Shown here: positions 17,301-26,312 of the stretch, in pieces | How positions within the stretch are numbered: the stretch's first letter is position 1 | Layout of the letters: each line of letters opens with the position of its first letter | Assembly (NCBI RefSeq): GCF_017309075.1 | Contig: NZ_JAEMGS010000002.1 | Location: 186,001 to 250,000, forward strand | DNA length: 64,000 nt | Reading direction: 5' to 3' | Source: Motiliproteus sp. SC1-56 | GTDB taxonomy: Bacteria > Pseudomonadota > Gammaproteobacteria > Pseudomonadales > Balneatricaceae | Program-made: the position numbers and the translations under genes | The notes under the pieces: model-generated | Seen by the model: only the letters and a program-made list of their open reading frames with translations | The model's database searches: none | Told to the model about the DNA's origin: nothing

Positions 17301-19189
17301 TGGGGGGCGATGTGTTCGGTAACGGCATGCTACTGTCCCGCCATATCTGCCTGGTGGCGGCCTTCAACCACCGGCACATTTTCATTGACCCCAACCCGGA
17401 TGCCCAGGCCAGTTTTACCGAGCGGCAGCGGCTGTTCACCCAGCCCAACGGGGGCTGGGATGCTTACGATGCCAGCCTGATTTCCGAGGGAGGCGGCGTT
17501 TTTCCCCGCAGCCTGAAGTCTGTCCCCATCAGTCCGCAAATGAAGCAGCGCTTTGCTATCGACGAAAGCCGCCTGACCCCCAGCGAATTGATTCACCGGC
17601 TACTGCAGGCTCCCGTTGACCTGCTGTGGAACGGCGGCATCGGTACCTACGTCAAGAGCAGTACACAAAGTCATGGGGAGGTGGGGGACAAGGCCAACGA
17701 TGGCTTGCGCATCGATGCCAACCAGTTGCGTTGTCGGGTGGTGGGCGAGGGCGGCAACCTGGGCATGACCCAGCTGGCGCGAGTGGAATACAGCCTCAAA
17801 GGAGGCGCCTGCAACACGGACTTTATTGATAATGCCGGGGGCGTGGACTGCTCCGACCACGAGGTCAACATCAAGATTCTCCTGGACCGGGTGGTGGCGG
17901 CCGGCGATCTCACCCTCAAGCAACGCAACCAGCTGCTCTCGGACATGACCGAGGAGGTCGCGGGGCTGGTGCTCAAAAACAGCTATCGCCAGGCCCAGGC
18001 CCTGAGTCTGGCCCAGTCCAAGGTGATGGAGAAGTTCGGTGAATACCGCCGCTTTATCGAAACCTTGGAGGGCAGTGAGCGGCTCGACCGGGCGCTGGAG
18101 TTTATTCCCGGGGACGAGCAGCTGGCCGAGCGGCGGGCGGCCGGCGCCGGCCTCACCCGGCCCGAGCTGTCGGTGCTGCTCTCCTACGCTAAGGCCGCCA
18201 TCAAGGAAGAGCTGGTGGTATCGGAACTGCCGGACGACCCTTACCTGGCGCGCGAGGCGCTGACCGCGTTTCCCGGGCTATTGCTGGAGCGATACGGTGA
18301 TGCAGTGGAGGAACACCCTCTGCGTCGTGAACTGGTGGCCACCCAAGTCGCCAACCATCTGGTGAATCAGATGGGAGTCACCTATGTGCACCGGTTACGG
18401 GTTTCCACCGGGGCTGACACCGCCGCGGTGGCCCGCGCGTACCTGCTGGCACGGGAGGTGTTTGGCCTGGACCGGCTCTGGTCCGAAATTGAGGCGCTCG
18501 ACAACCGGGTGGATGCCCAGGTGCAGTTGCGGATGATGAACGAAACCCAGCGACTGGTACGACGCTCCGGCCGCTGGTTCCTGCGTAACCGGCGGCGATT
18601 CCTGGACCCCGAGGGGGAGGTGAAACGCTTCGGTGAGCAAGTGGCCCTGCTGCGCGACAACATGGGACACTGGTTGCAGGGAACGCCGGCCCAGGGTTGG
18701 AAGGACCGCTATTACTACTATCAACAGTCGGGGGTTCCGGATACACTGGCGGCCCGGGTAGCCAGTGCCGAAGGCCTCTATGCTGCACTGGCGATTATTG
18801 AGGTCGCCGCCGAGACCGGTACCGAGCTGGCGCAGGTGGTGGCGGTTTACTGCACCCTCGGTGAGCGGCTCGATCTGTATTGGTTCGCCCATAAGGTGAC
18901 CGACCTTGTGGTCGAGAACCAGTGGCAGGCCCTGGCCCGGGAGGCGTTTCGTGATGACCTGGACTGGCAGGTCCGCGCCATCGCTGAGGCGGTGCTGCGG
19001 CTTTGTGACCCGGGGCAGCCGGCGGACGAGTGTTTTGACCGCTGGATGCAGGAGCATGAGCAGATGGTCACCCGCTGGCTGCAAATGCTCGGCGAGCTCA
19101 AGACCGCGGATCATCACGACTACTCCATGTATACGGTGGCGACCCGGGAGCTGTTTGACCTCGCCAAGGAGAGCGCCATCGCCCCATGA
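14360..19189 (+). CDS. gdhB: NAD-specific glutamate dehydrogenase (GDH-180 class)
   Basis: A 1609-residue member of the large NAD-dependent glutamate dehydrogenases first described in Streptomyces and Pseudomonas, which deaminate glutamate to 2-oxoglutarate and ammonia for catabolism. The N-terminal third holds ACT-like regulatory segments. The central catalytic domain shows RVARGGLRWSDRYEDFR and VGAKGGFVAKR with the active lysine near residue 842. The nucleotide-binding region has VVGIGDMGGDVFGNGM, and RVVGEGGNLGMTQ follows. In P. aeruginosa the enzyme is allosterically regulated by arginine. The ATG follows a GGGGCAGGGG purine run and gives a length close to the Pseudomonas enzyme. Confidence 0.95.
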   Translation: MKTSKVGGHQPILDSLEELLRRNLPGEEADTALQLASLLYVSASAEEVSQRRLDDLYGATLECWRFLQHYPGGGGKVRVFNPDLEQNGWQSTHSAILLLHPDMPFMIDSVRIEINRRDLTIHSIQNSIMAVQRDKQGQLQQLLPSQGAAAELPRESLIYLEVDRHTDPAQMHSLQESLQSVLAEVRLVTDDFLAMKAEAKALLDELDHYPGRLSKRNLKEVKDFVRWMLDDHFTFLGCDERRVVNREGRSLLESIEGTRLGLLKTQEEADAHTPVEMHPEGPMQIHQVLSFAKSPRKARVHRPAYSDFIALKKFDENGELVGERRFLGLYTSPAYFQSATKIPVIRRKVEKVLERAGLHPGSHDWKDMQQILEVYPRDDLFQIDVDNLYETALGILHIHERRQVRLFLRQDAHGRYYSCLVYVPRDLYSTDFRIKVQRILGEELGSELIEFTTQFSESILARTHFTVHLPEGAEPQDQDVNHIERRVQDAARSWGDELYQALVEFHGEENGIRLANAYQEGFPSSYRDDFSPRTAVADIGHMEPLNAENPLGMSFYRSMERVDDQVNFKLFHFQGPVPLSEVIPVMEHLGLKVMDEHPYAIHGERGTYWIHDFSMLHREGGSIDLERVKTIFQDAFAHVWRGEAESDEFNRLVLTVPLGWREVAMLRAYAGYMKQIGFPFSQTAIAASLRQHRGITRKLVELFRRRFDPDQKSRKTKALVDDIKGRLEEVPSLTDDRILRKYLEILRATLRTNFFRTEADGAPRPFFSFKFSPRKIRDIPEPRPMFEIFVYSPRVEGVHLRGGRVARGGLRWSDRYEDFRTEVLGLVKAQQVKNAVIVPVGAKGGFVAKRLVDGMGHEERLQEGIACYRDFIRGLLDLTDNRVQEGVVSPPQVVCHDDEDPYLVVAADKGTASFSDIANAIAGEYGFWLGDAFASGGSQGYDHKKMGITARGAWVSVERHFREQGLDTSKTDFTVVGIGDMGGDVFGNGMLLSRHICLVAAFNHRHIFIDPNPDAQASFTERQRLFTQPNGGWDAYDASLISEGGGVFPRSLKSVPISPQMKQRFAIDESRLTPSELIHRLLQAPVDLLWNGGIGTYVKSSTQSHGEVGDKANDGLRIDANQLRCRVVGEGGNLGMTQLARVEYSLKGGACNTDFIDNAGGVDCSDHEVNIKILLDRVVAAGDLTLKQRNQLLSDMTEEVAGLVLKNSYRQAQALSLAQSKVMEKFGEYRRFIETLEGSERLDRALEFIPGDEQLAERRAAGAGLTRPELSVLLSYAKAAIKEELVVSELPDDPYLAREALTAFPGLLLERYGDAVEEHPLRRELVATQVANHLVNQMGVTYVHRLRVSTGADTAAVARAYLLAREVFGLDRLWSEIEALDNRVDAQVQLRMMNETQRLVRRSGRWFLRNRRRFLDPEGEVKRFGEQVALLRDNMGHWLQGTPAQGWKDRYYYYQQSGVPDTLAARVASAEGLYAALAIIEVAAETGTELAQVVAVYCTLGERLDLYWFAHKVTDLVVENQWQALAREAFRDDLDWQVRAIAEAVLRLCDPGQPADECFDRWMQEHEQMVTRWLQMLGELKTADHHDYSMYTVATRELFDLAKESAIAP

Positions 19190-19204
19190 GCGTGCAAATA
19201 AGGG

Positions 19205-19438
19205 ATGGCCGTACTGCCAATGCAGGAGATCTACCTCAATCTCACCATCACTGCCGACGAGTATCTGAAACTCTACAAGGGGGCGGCACGCAATGTGTTC
19301 GCCCGCAGCGTCGATGGCAAGCGGGTGCGTTTTCCCGCCAATATTCTGCAGCCTTTCGTGACCCGGGAGGGCATCCGGGGGCGCTTCGCCATCCGTTTTG
19401 ATGACGGGGGCCGCTTTCACGATATACGCAGGGTCTGA
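19205..19438 (+). CDS. DUF2835 family protein
   Basis: A 77-residue protein with the DUF2835 pattern ITADEYLKLYKGAARNV, DGKRVRFPANILQPFVT and GIRGRFAIRFDDGGRF. The family is small, cytosolic and of unknown function. The start is uncertain: a second ATG five codons in (MQEIYLNL) matches the usual family length better, and neither has an ideal ribosome site. It lies 15 bases after gdhB and 76 before pyrD. Confidence 0.8.
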   Translation: MAVLPMQEIYLNLTITADEYLKLYKGAARNVFARSVDGKRVRFPANILQPFVTREGIRGRFAIRFDDGGRFHDIRRV

Positions 19439-19480
19439 TCCGACTTTACCGCGGGGTTCTTAAAGCCGGGGCGCATTGCG

Positions 19481-19486
19481 TATAAT
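19481..19486 (+). promoter_or_regulatory. -10 box of pyrD
   Basis: A perfect TATAAT sits 28 bases before the pyrD ATG. A poor -35 (TTCTTA) lies 18 bases upstream of it. Confidence 0.45.
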
Positions 19487-19514
19487 CGCGGTTTTATTTG
19501 CCCGGAGCCGGACC

Positions 19515-20537
19515 ATGAGTTACACCCTGCTGCAGTCGCTGCTGTTTCGTCTCGACCCCGAAACCGCTCACCATCTGAGTTTACGAGGACTCGATGTGCT
19601 CGAACGCAGCGGGCTGAGCGACATGCTGTTCTCACGGGTGGACGCGCCGGTCGAAGTCATGGGGCTGCGCTTTCCCAACGCCGTGGGGCTGGCCGCCGGG
19701 CTGGACAAGAACGGCGCCCATATCGACGCCCTCGGCGCCCTGGGATTCGGTTTTTTGGAAATCGGCACGGTGACGCCGCGCCCTCAGCCCGGCAATCCCA
19801 AACCCCGCCTGTTTCGGATTCCTGAAAGTCGCGCCATCATTAACCGCATGGGGTTCAACAACCTCGGAGTGGAGCATTTGGTTGCCCAGGTGGATGCCAG
19901 CCGGTACCAGGGTATCCTGGGAATTAACATCGGCAAGAATTTTGACACACCGGTGGAACGGGCCAACGATGACTACGTCTACTGCCTGCGTCGCGTCTAT
20001 ACCCGGGCCAGTTACGTGACCGTTAACGTTTCTTCCCCTAATACGCCGGGCTTGCGCACACTGCAGTACGGTGAATCGCTGCGCTCGCTGTTGCGGACGC
20101 TGAAAGAGGAGCAGGCAAAGCTGGCCGAGTTCTATGGGCGTTACGTGCCCATTGCGGTCAAGATCGCTCCCGACATGACCCCCGAGGAGGTGGATCTGGT
20201 GGCCGATACGCTACTGGAACAGCAGATGGATGCGGTGATCGCGACCAACACCACCCTCGGAAGGACCGGCGTCGAGTTCTCCCCGCTGGCGAGTGAAGCC
20301 GGCGGCTTGAGTGGCATGCCGGTGCGCACCCCGTCGACGGCTGTGGTAAGCCGCTTGAGCGAGCGCCTGAAAGGGCGCCTGCCTATTATCGGCGTCGGGG
20401 GAATCGAGGACGGGGCCTGCGCCCAGGAAAAGATCCAGGCAGGGGCGTCTCTGGTGCAGGTTTACAGCGGGTTTATCTATCGCGGCCCGGGCCTGATCGG
20501 CGAGGTGGCGCAGGCGGTGGCCGATTACCGGGGCTAA
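19515..20537 (+). CDS. pyrD: Dihydroorotate dehydrogenase (quinone), class 2
   Basis: PyrD oxidises dihydroorotate to orotate in pyrimidine synthesis and passes electrons to membrane quinone. At 340 residues it has the class 2 N-terminal amphipathic segment ([18 protein letters not shown]) for membrane docking, the FMN-site motif [10 protein letters not shown], and [11 protein letters not shown] with the catalytic serine of class 2 enzymes (class 1 has Cys). GGAG nine bases upstream fixes the ATG. It is followed by a strong stem-loop and by rmf in the opposite direction, the same order (pyrD-rmf-rlmL) known in Pseudomonas. Confidence 0.96.
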   Translation: MSYTLLQSLLFRLDPETAHHLSLRGLDVLERSGLSDMLFSRVDAPVEVMGLRFPNAVGLAAGLDKNGAHIDALGALGFGFLEIGTVTPRPQPGNPKPRLFRIPESRAIINRMGFNNLGVEHLVAQVDASRYQGILGINIGKNFDTPVERANDDYVYCLRRVYTRASYVTVNVSSPNTPGLRTLQYGESLRSLLRTLKEEQAKLAEFYGRYVPIAVKIAPDMTPEEVDLVADTLLEQQMDAVIATNTTLGRTGVEFSPLASEAGGLSGMPVRTPSTAVVSRLSERLKGRLPIIGVGGIEDGACAQEKIQAGASLVQVYSGFIYRGPGLIGEVAQAVADYRG

Positions 20538-20542
20538 ACGCA

Positions 20543-20568
20543 AGGGGGCTCGCCTTAGCGAGCCCCCT
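20543..20568. terminator. Strong stem-loop between convergent pyrD and rmf
   Basis: An 11-bp perfect stem (AGGGGGCTCGC / GCGAGCCCCCT) with a CTTA loop directly after the pyrD stop and before the rmf end. There is no T-run, so termination may be Rho-assisted, or the hairpin may protect both 3' ends. Confidence 0.65.
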
Positions 20569-20588
20569 GTCTAACTCCCTGCTGTGTT

Positions 20589-20795
20589 CTAAGGTCGACT
20601 GGGTGTACAGTGGATCCCTGACACCCCTTGGTAACCATCCCAAAAATCGGAACGTCCCTGGCGCCAGCCGCTCATCCAATGTTCGCGGATGTCGCCGGTT
20701 TCACTCGGACAGATGTCTCTGGATTTCCCCGAAAGGCCGGCTCGATAGCCACGAACATAAGCCCTGGAGGTGACGTCGCGTTTTTGTCTCTTCAT
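20589..20795 (-). CDS. rmf: Ribosome modulation factor
   Basis: RMF dimerises 70S ribosomes into inactive 100S particles in stationary phase. The 68-residue protein begins MKRQKRD, identical to E. coli RMF over those seven residues, followed by RAYVRGYRAGLSGKSRDICP and WMSGWRQGRSD. It is longer than the 55-residue E. coli protein by a C-terminal tail. A GAGG about ten bases upstream is the likely ribosome site. It lies between convergent pyrD and divergent rlmKL, as in Pseudomonas. Confidence 0.93.
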   Translation of the reverse strand: MKRQKRDVTSRAYVRGYRAGLSGKSRDICPSETGDIREHWMSGWRQGRSDFWDGYQGVSGIHCTPSRP

Positions 20796-21172
20796 TCAGC
20801 AATAGCCTCGTTTCTTGTTGTTACCAATCACTCGGTCTATCCATGCGGTGAGAACTGCTGACGGCCACTGTAACCGTCACAACGCATGCGCCGGCAGGAG
20901 CCGACTCCTTCCTTGTATCCAATTTCGCGGGCGTTGTCGATAGGTGTGGTGAGTCAAGGTGTCTACAAAAAAAACAGCATGCGTGTACCAAAGGGAAAAA
21001 ATTTTTATGAACAGGCACCTAAGCGCCTTTTCGAAGAGGCGGCTGGGAAACTGAAAAAAATTAATAGCCCGCCGCGCACCGCCAGGTTGGCGGTGCGCCC
21101 TGTCGGCGAAACCGGCGGCAATAAATGGTATTATCCGCGCTTTGAGTCAATCTCCAGTTAGGTTCCCCTCCC
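20796..21172. other. AT-richer divergent intergenic region (rmf / rlmKL) with a hairpin
   Basis: 377 bases with no convincing gene; a 60-codon rightward reading from the ATG near 20980 lacks a ribosome site and is not called. It should hold the stress-responsive rmf promoter on the minus strand and the rlmKL promoter on the plus strand (TATTAT at 21128). A perfect 10-bp stem (GCGCACCGCC / GGCGGTGCGC, loop AGGTT) occupies 21074-21098. Confidence 0.6.
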
Positions 21173-23374
21173 TTGTCATCACAATCGCCTTCCTTTCGTT
21201 TGTTTATAAGCTGTCCCAAAGGCCTGGAAACCCTGCTCGCCGAGGAGGTGAGCTCCCTTGGCGGGGAGGCCGTTACCGCCACGGCCGCCGGGGTCTATTG
21301 CGAAGGCGGGCTGGCGCTGGCCTACCGGATCTGCCTCTGGTCACGCTTGGCGAACCGGGTATTGCTGCCGTTGGCGAAATTTCCCGTCGACAGCGCCGAG
21401 GATTTGTACCGCGGGGTGCAGAGCATCGAGTGGCTTGAGCACCTGCGCTCCACCGGCACCCTGTTGGTGGGCTTTGTCGGCACCAGCCGTGGCATCAAGA
21501 ACACCCACTTCGGGGCCCTCAAGGTCAAGGACGCCATCGTCGACCAGGTGCGCAGCCGCACCGGCGCCCGCCCCAGTATCGACAAGGCCACCCCGGATCT
21601 TCGAATCAACCTTTACCTGAGTAAAGGCGAGGCGCGCCTGAGCCTGGACCTTTCCGGGGAGAGCCTGCACCGCAGGGGGTACCGCAGTCGTGGCGGGGCG
21701 GCTCCGCTGAAGGAAAACCTGGCAGCGGCCCTGCTGCTGCGTAGCGGCTGGCCGGCGATGGCGGCCGAACAGCGCCCCCTGATCGACCCCATGTGCGGCT
21801 CCGGCACCCTGTTGATCGAGGCGGCGTTGATGGCGGCCGGCATTGCCCCCGGGCTGTTGCGCCAGCGGTTCGGGTTCGAGAACTGGCTCAAGCACGAGCC
21901 CGGGCTCTGGCAGCAGCTGCTGCGCGAAGCGAGGCAGGCGCGTCTCGCGGCCCAGGAGGCGACGCTGCCGGAAATACACGGCTACGATGCCAACCCCGAG
22001 GCGGTCTCCATCGCCCGTGGCAACATTCAGCGGGCAGGCATGGAGAAGCATATTCGGGTCAGCCAGCGGGAACTGGCCGACCTCAAGCCCCTGACCCACA
22101 AGCGTGACCTGCCCCCCGGGCTGCTCCTGACCAACCCGCCTTACGGCGAGCGGCTCAGCGAAACGCCGGTTATCGTCTACCTCTACCGTCACCTGGGGCA
22201 GGCGTTGCGGGCCGGTTTCGAGGGCTGGAAAGCCGGGGTTTTCACCAGCAACCCGGACCTGGGCAAGGCGATCGGCCTGCGGGCAACCAAACAGTACAAA
22301 CTGTTCAATGGCGCGCTACCCAGTAAACTGCTGCTGTTCGATATCGACCCCGCCCACTATCATCGTGAACTGAGTGAGCAACAGGCGAGCGGGCAGGCGA
22401 GTGCGGAAGGCGCCCCGGCCGCCGAAGCGGCGGCGCCGATGCTGGTTAACCGGCTGCGCAAGAACCTTAAGCAGCTGGACAAGTGGGCCCGTCGGGAAAA
22501 CATCAGCTGCTACCGGGTTTACGACGCCGATATGCCCGAGTACGCCCTGGCCATCGACCGCTACCAGGACTGGGTGCAGGTGCAGGAGTACGCGGCGCCG
22601 GCGTCGGTCGACCCGGTCAAGGCGATGCAGCGCCTGGAGGATGCCATGGCGGCGATTCCAGCGGTCATGGGGGTGCCTGCCGAAAAAGTGGTTCTCAAGC
22701 AGCGCCGGCGCCAGAGCGGGCGCGAGCAGTACCAGCGGCTCGATCAGCAGCAGGCGTTTCTGGAAGTGGAAGAGGGCGGAGCGCGGCTGTTGGTCAACCT
22801 CCACGATTACCTGGATACGGGGCTGTTCCTGGACCATCGCCCTGTGCGCCTCGAGATTCAGGCTAAAGCGCGGGACAAACGCTTTCTGAACCTGTTCTGT
22901 TACACCGCATCGGCGAGCGTGCACGCGGCACTTGGTGGCGCACGCAGTACCACCAGCGTGGACCTTTCCAACACCTACCTGGAGTGGGCCCGTAAAAACC
23001 TGGCGCTCAACGGCCTCAGCGAAAAGATCAACACCGTGGTGCAGGCCGATGTCCTGCGCTGGCTCAACGGGTGTGAGGAGCAGTTCGACCTGATCTTCAT
23101 GGATCCGCCGACCTTCTCCAACTCGAAGAAGATGCGCGAAACCCTGGACGTTCAGCGTGACCACGTGAGCCTGATTCGCCAGGCCGTGGCTCGTCTCGCC
23201 CCCGGCGGCGAGTTGATCTTCTCCAATAACCTGCGTCGTTTCCGCATGGATGCCGAGGCGCTGGCAGACCTGCAGGTGGAAGATATCACCGCCCGTACCA
23301 TCGATCGGGATTTCGCCCGCAGCCCGCGCATCCACAACTGCTGGTCGATCCGCCGTCGAGAAGAGCGAGGGTGA
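21173..23374 (+). CDS. rlmKL: Bifunctional 23S rRNA methyltransferase (m2G2445 / m7G2069)
   Basis: RlmKL is a fused two-enzyme protein acting on 23S rRNA. The 733-residue chain has a THUMP domain (about 50-155), the RlmL m2G2445 methyltransferase with DPMCGSGTLLIEA and NPPYGERL, then the RlmK m7G2069 methyltransferase with LNLFCYTASASVHAAL and DPPTFSNSKKM. The start codon is TTG, chosen because FRLFISCPKGLETLLAEE matches family N-termini; no Shine-Dalgarno is seen. Its stop overlaps the tmcA start by four bases. Confidence 0.95.
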   Translation: MSSQSPSFRLFISCPKGLETLLAEEVSSLGGEAVTATAAGVYCEGGLALAYRICLWSRLANRVLLPLAKFPVDSAEDLYRGVQSIEWLEHLRSTGTLLVGFVGTSRGIKNTHFGALKVKDAIVDQVRSRTGARPSIDKATPDLRINLYLSKGEARLSLDLSGESLHRRGYRSRGGAAPLKENLAAALLLRSGWPAMAAEQRPLIDPMCGSGTLLIEAALMAAGIAPGLLRQRFGFENWLKHEPGLWQQLLREARQARLAAQEATLPEIHGYDANPEAVSIARGNIQRAGMEKHIRVSQRELADLKPLTHKRDLPPGLLLTNPPYGERLSETPVIVYLYRHLGQALRAGFEGWKAGVFTSNPDLGKAIGLRATKQYKLFNGALPSKLLLFDIDPAHYHRELSEQQASGQASAEGAPAAEAAAPMLVNRLRKNLKQLDKWARRENISCYRVYDADMPEYALAIDRYQDWVQVQEYAAPASVDPVKAMQRLEDAMAAIPAVMGVPAEKVVLKQRRRQSGREQYQRLDQQQAFLEVEEGGARLLVNLHDYLDTGLFLDHRPVRLEIQAKARDKRFLNLFCYTASASVHAALGGARSTTSVDLSNTYLEWARKNLALNGLSEKINTVVQADVLRWLNGCEEQFDLIFMDPPTFSNSKKMRETLDVQRDHVSLIRQAVARLAPGGELIFSNNLRRFRMDAEALADLQVEDITARTIDRDFARSPRIHNCWSIRRREERG

Positions 23375-25524
23375 CCGAGGCCACCGCCCAGTTCGAAACG
23401 CTTCTGGCTGCCCTGAGGACTCGGGGCGAGGTCAGCCGCCACCGCCAGCTGCTGGTGCTGAGCGGCACGCCCGAGTGGGCACGCGTACTGGCCAAGGAGG
23501 CGCGAGGGTGGTGGTCGTCGGCCTCCACACTGTGGATCGGCGAGACTGAAGAGGCGGTTCCCGCGGCGCAGGCGACCCGCTACCTGGGTGCGGAGTTTGA
23601 CCTTCTGGTCTTCGATGCCCTCGACCAAATTGACCCCGACGCCCTGGCGGCGACAACTGGGACCCTGCGCGGCGGCGGTTTGATGGTGTTGCTGATGCCG
23701 CCGTTGGTCGACCTTGTCGAGGGAGCGGCCAGCCCGTTCCGGCGTTGGCTGGCCGGGCAGCTGCATGCGGCACCGGAGCCCGTGCTGTGGCAGCAGGGGG
23801 AAACGCCCCCCGCGTTGCCGAACGCGGCGCCCCCGACTGAGCCAGTGCCCACCCCCTCGGACGCGGCTTATCGCACCGAGGATCAGGCCCGCGCCGTGGC
23901 CGCTATTCTGAGGGTGGTGCAGGGCCATCGCAGGCGGCCTTTGGTGCTTAAGGCGGACCGCGGCCGCGGCAAGAGCGTGGCCCTGGCCATCGCGGTCTGG
24001 CGCTTGCTGCAGCAGGGGCCGCGCCAAATTCTGGTCACCGCACCCTCCCGGGCTGCCCTGGCCAGTTTTTATGCCTGGCTGCAGGAGCGGGGCCTCAAGG
24101 CAGCCTCTGGCGGGCAGATCACATATAACGGCGGCGAGCTGCGCTTCGTGGCTCCCGATGAACTGCTGCACGGGCTCCCCCGCACCGACCTGCTGCTGGT
24201 AGATGAGGCGGCGGCGTTGCCTGCTCCCATGCTGCGCAGGATGGTGCAGGAATACGCCCGCGTGGTCTTCTCCACCACGGTACACGGCTACGAGGGAACG
24301 GGCAGGGGCTTTGAGCTGCGCTTTCAGGGTGAGCTGGATACTTTGGCGCCGGGGTGGAGCGCGTTGCAGCTGGCGGCGCCGGTGCGCTGGGCCCCTGGCG
24401 ACCCGCTTGAACGGTGGATATTCAGGACGTTGTTGTTGGCGGCCAAACCGGCGGTGACGCTGCCGCCGGCGCAACCGCCCGAGGCGGTTGAGTGCCGCTT
24501 ATGGTCGCCAGCCGAGCTGGTCGATAACCCCGGGATTCTGTCGCAGCTGTTTGCCCTGCTGGTCCAGGCGCACTACAGGACCACCCCCGGTGACCTGCAG
24601 GACCTGCTGAACGGCGATTTTCTGGATACCTGGGTCAGCATTCAGCAGGGCTGCGTGCTGGGGGCTGTGCTGGTGGCCCGAGAGGGGGGCTTTGACCGTG
24701 ACCTTGCTCGGGAAATATGGGCGGGGCGGCGGCGTCCACGCGGTCACCTCCTCCCCCAGGTGCTCGCCGCCCAGGGAGGCTGGCTCGCGGCACCGGAGTT
24801 CCGTTACTGGCGGGTAGTGCGCATCGCCGTGCACCCGGCGGTTCAGCGTGGCGGTTTGGGCACTCGAATGCTGGCCCAACTGGGGGCCTCGGCCGAAAGC
24901 GAAGGTGTGGACATGCTCGGCTCGAGCTTCGGGCTGACAGCGGATCTGGCCCACTTCTGGGGCCAGGCCGGATTCCGGCCATTGCGCCTGGGGCTGCGGC
25001 GTGACGCCAGCAGCGGCTGTCACTCGCTGATGGTGGTCCGCCCGCTCAACCTCGAAGCCGGCTCGCTGGTTGAAAAGATCCAGGCCCGTTTCGTGTCCCA
25101 CTTGCCGCCGCAACTGGGCGCACCGCTGCAAGAAATGGAGGCCGAGGCGGTGGTTGCGTTGCTCGCCCGGCTACCCAGGGCGCGGATGAGCGCAGACCCC
25201 CAGGACTGGCTTGACCGCGTGAGCTTTGCGGCGGGACAACGGGGGCTGGAGCAGTGCCGGCCAGCCCTGCAGGGGCTGGTCCTGGACCTCTTGACCGATG
25301 CGCGGGTAACGGTTGAGCCCGAGGTGGCCCTGCTGTGGGTCCAGGCGGTACTGCAAGGACGCCCCTGGCGCGATTGCCGGTCCGACCACCCGCCGGGGAG
25401 CCGCGGGCGCAAGGCGGGGCTGGCACGTCTGCGCGCCAGCTTGATGCCCTTTCTGCGCTGCCGCCTGCCCGCTGGGCTCACCCCGTTGCTGGCCGCGCTG
25501 GAGGCAGATCCCGGCCCGTCCTGA
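23371..25524 (+). CDS. tmcA: tRNA(Met) cytidine acetyltransferase
   Basis: TmcA makes N4-acetylcytidine at the wobble position of elongator tRNA-Met with acetyl-CoA and ATP. The 717-residue protein has the N-terminal DUF1726 region, an RNA-helicase-like ATPase domain with KADRGRGKSVALAIA (Walker A, near residue 194) and LLLVDEAAALPAPML, and a GNAT domain with VRIAVHPAVQRGGLGTRML near residue 486. The GTG start overlaps the rlmKL stop (GTGA), so two RNA-modifying enzymes are translationally coupled. Confidence 0.95.
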   Translation: MTEATAQFETLLAALRTRGEVSRHRQLLVLSGTPEWARVLAKEARGWWSSASTLWIGETEEAVPAAQATRYLGAEFDLLVFDALDQIDPDALAATTGTLRGGGLMVLLMPPLVDLVEGAASPFRRWLAGQLHAAPEPVLWQQGETPPALPNAAPPTEPVPTPSDAAYRTEDQARAVAAILRVVQGHRRRPLVLKADRGRGKSVALAIAVWRLLQQGPRQILVTAPSRAALASFYAWLQERGLKAASGGQITYNGGELRFVAPDELLHGLPRTDLLLVDEAAALPAPMLRRMVQEYARVVFSTTVHGYEGTGRGFELRFQGELDTLAPGWSALQLAAPVRWAPGDPLERWIFRTLLLAAKPAVTLPPAQPPEAVECRLWSPAELVDNPGILSQLFALLVQAHYRTTPGDLQDLLNGDFLDTWVSIQQGCVLGAVLVAREGGFDRDLAREIWAGRRRPRGHLLPQVLAAQGGWLAAPEFRYWRVVRIAVHPAVQRGGLGTRMLAQLGASAESEGVDMLGSSFGLTADLAHFWGQAGFRPLRLGLRRDASSGCHSLMVVRPLNLEAGSLVEKIQARFVSHLPPQLGAPLQEMEAEAVVALLARLPRARMSADPQDWLDRVSFAAGQRGLEQCRPALQGLVLDLLTDARVTVEPEVALLWVQAVLQGRPWRDCRSDHPPGSRGRKAGLARLRASLMPFLRCRLPAGLTPLLAALEADPGPS

Positions 25525-25601
25525 TCGCGGTTGTGCTTGAAGCTGACAAAGCACGCCCTCCTTACCATACTGAGTTTGAAGGAGTCACGGGGACGGGCGG
25601 T

Positions 25602-26312
25602 TTGCATTACGTGATTACCCTGGCGCTGCTGGGAATCTTTTTTTACACCGGGGTGATGGAGAGTGCCTTCCACAGGTTGGATCTCTCCGCCGATGAGCTG
25701 GGCTACGCCATGGCGCTCTCGATTTTACTTAGCCTCATCAATATTCAGCTGTTCAGCCTTCGCCCCGGGGCGAGCGGCCCCCGGGGGGCGGGTGAAATCA
25801 AATCGCCGCTCCGCGTGCCGGTTGGCATCAACCTGGGCGGTTGTGTCACCCCGCTGTTTTTCTGCTTCTACCTGCTGCACCGCTATCCCTTCGAGCCGCT
25901 TCCCCTGGTCGCGTTGGTGCTGGCGGTGGCGACGATCGTCTACCCGCTCAGCCGGGTTGAGAAGGGCCAGGGGCTGGTGGTTCACCTGGCCGGGGCGATT
26001 CTTGGGGCATCGCTCGGGGCGAGCCTGCTCGAGGGTGAAGGCTACCTGGTCGGGGCGTATTGCGCAGCGGTGCTGGGAACACTGATCGGTGGGGACCTGG
26101 CCCACCTGGCCCAGCTCAGACACCTGCGCCTGGCTGCCCGGCGAGGCATCTTCATCGGTGGGGCAGGTTTGATGGACGCCATCTTTCTGTCGGGGCTTTT
26201 CGCCCTCTTCGCAGCCGAGGCGCTGCACGGCGGTGTCATCAACGGGGGCGTGGCCGGCGCCACCGAGGTGACCGCCCTCCATGGTTTCGCCCTCGGGAGT
26301 GTGACCGGTTGA
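25602..26312 (+). CDS. DUF1614 integral membrane protein
   Basis: A hydrophobic protein of about 236 residues with six or seven predicted membrane helices, matching DUF1614: ITLALLGIFFYTGVMESAFHRL, GINLGGCVTPLFFCFYLL, GGDLAHL and GGAGLMDAIFLSGLFALF. The function is unknown. The start is uncertain: I chose TTG as the first codon before the first helix, with GGGGACGGGCGG upstream; a GTG three codons later is equally possible. It ends in TGATG, overlapping the GDPD gene by one base. Confidence 0.75.
   Translation: MHYVITLALLGIFFYTGVMESAFHRLDLSADELGYAMALSILLSLINIQLFSLRPGASGPRGAGEIKSPLRVPVGINLGGCVTPLFFCFYLLHRYPFEPLPLVALVLAVATIVYPLSRVEKGQGLVVHLAGAILGASLGASLLEGEGYLVGAYCAAVLGTLIGGDLAHLAQLRHLRLAARRGIFIGGAGLMDAIFLSGLFALFAAEALHGGVINGGVAGATEVTALHGFALGSVTG

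Noticed and set aside
20886-21161. 91-codon rightward ORF before rlmKL
   Set aside because: No ribosome site, atypical composition, lies in the expected promoter region.
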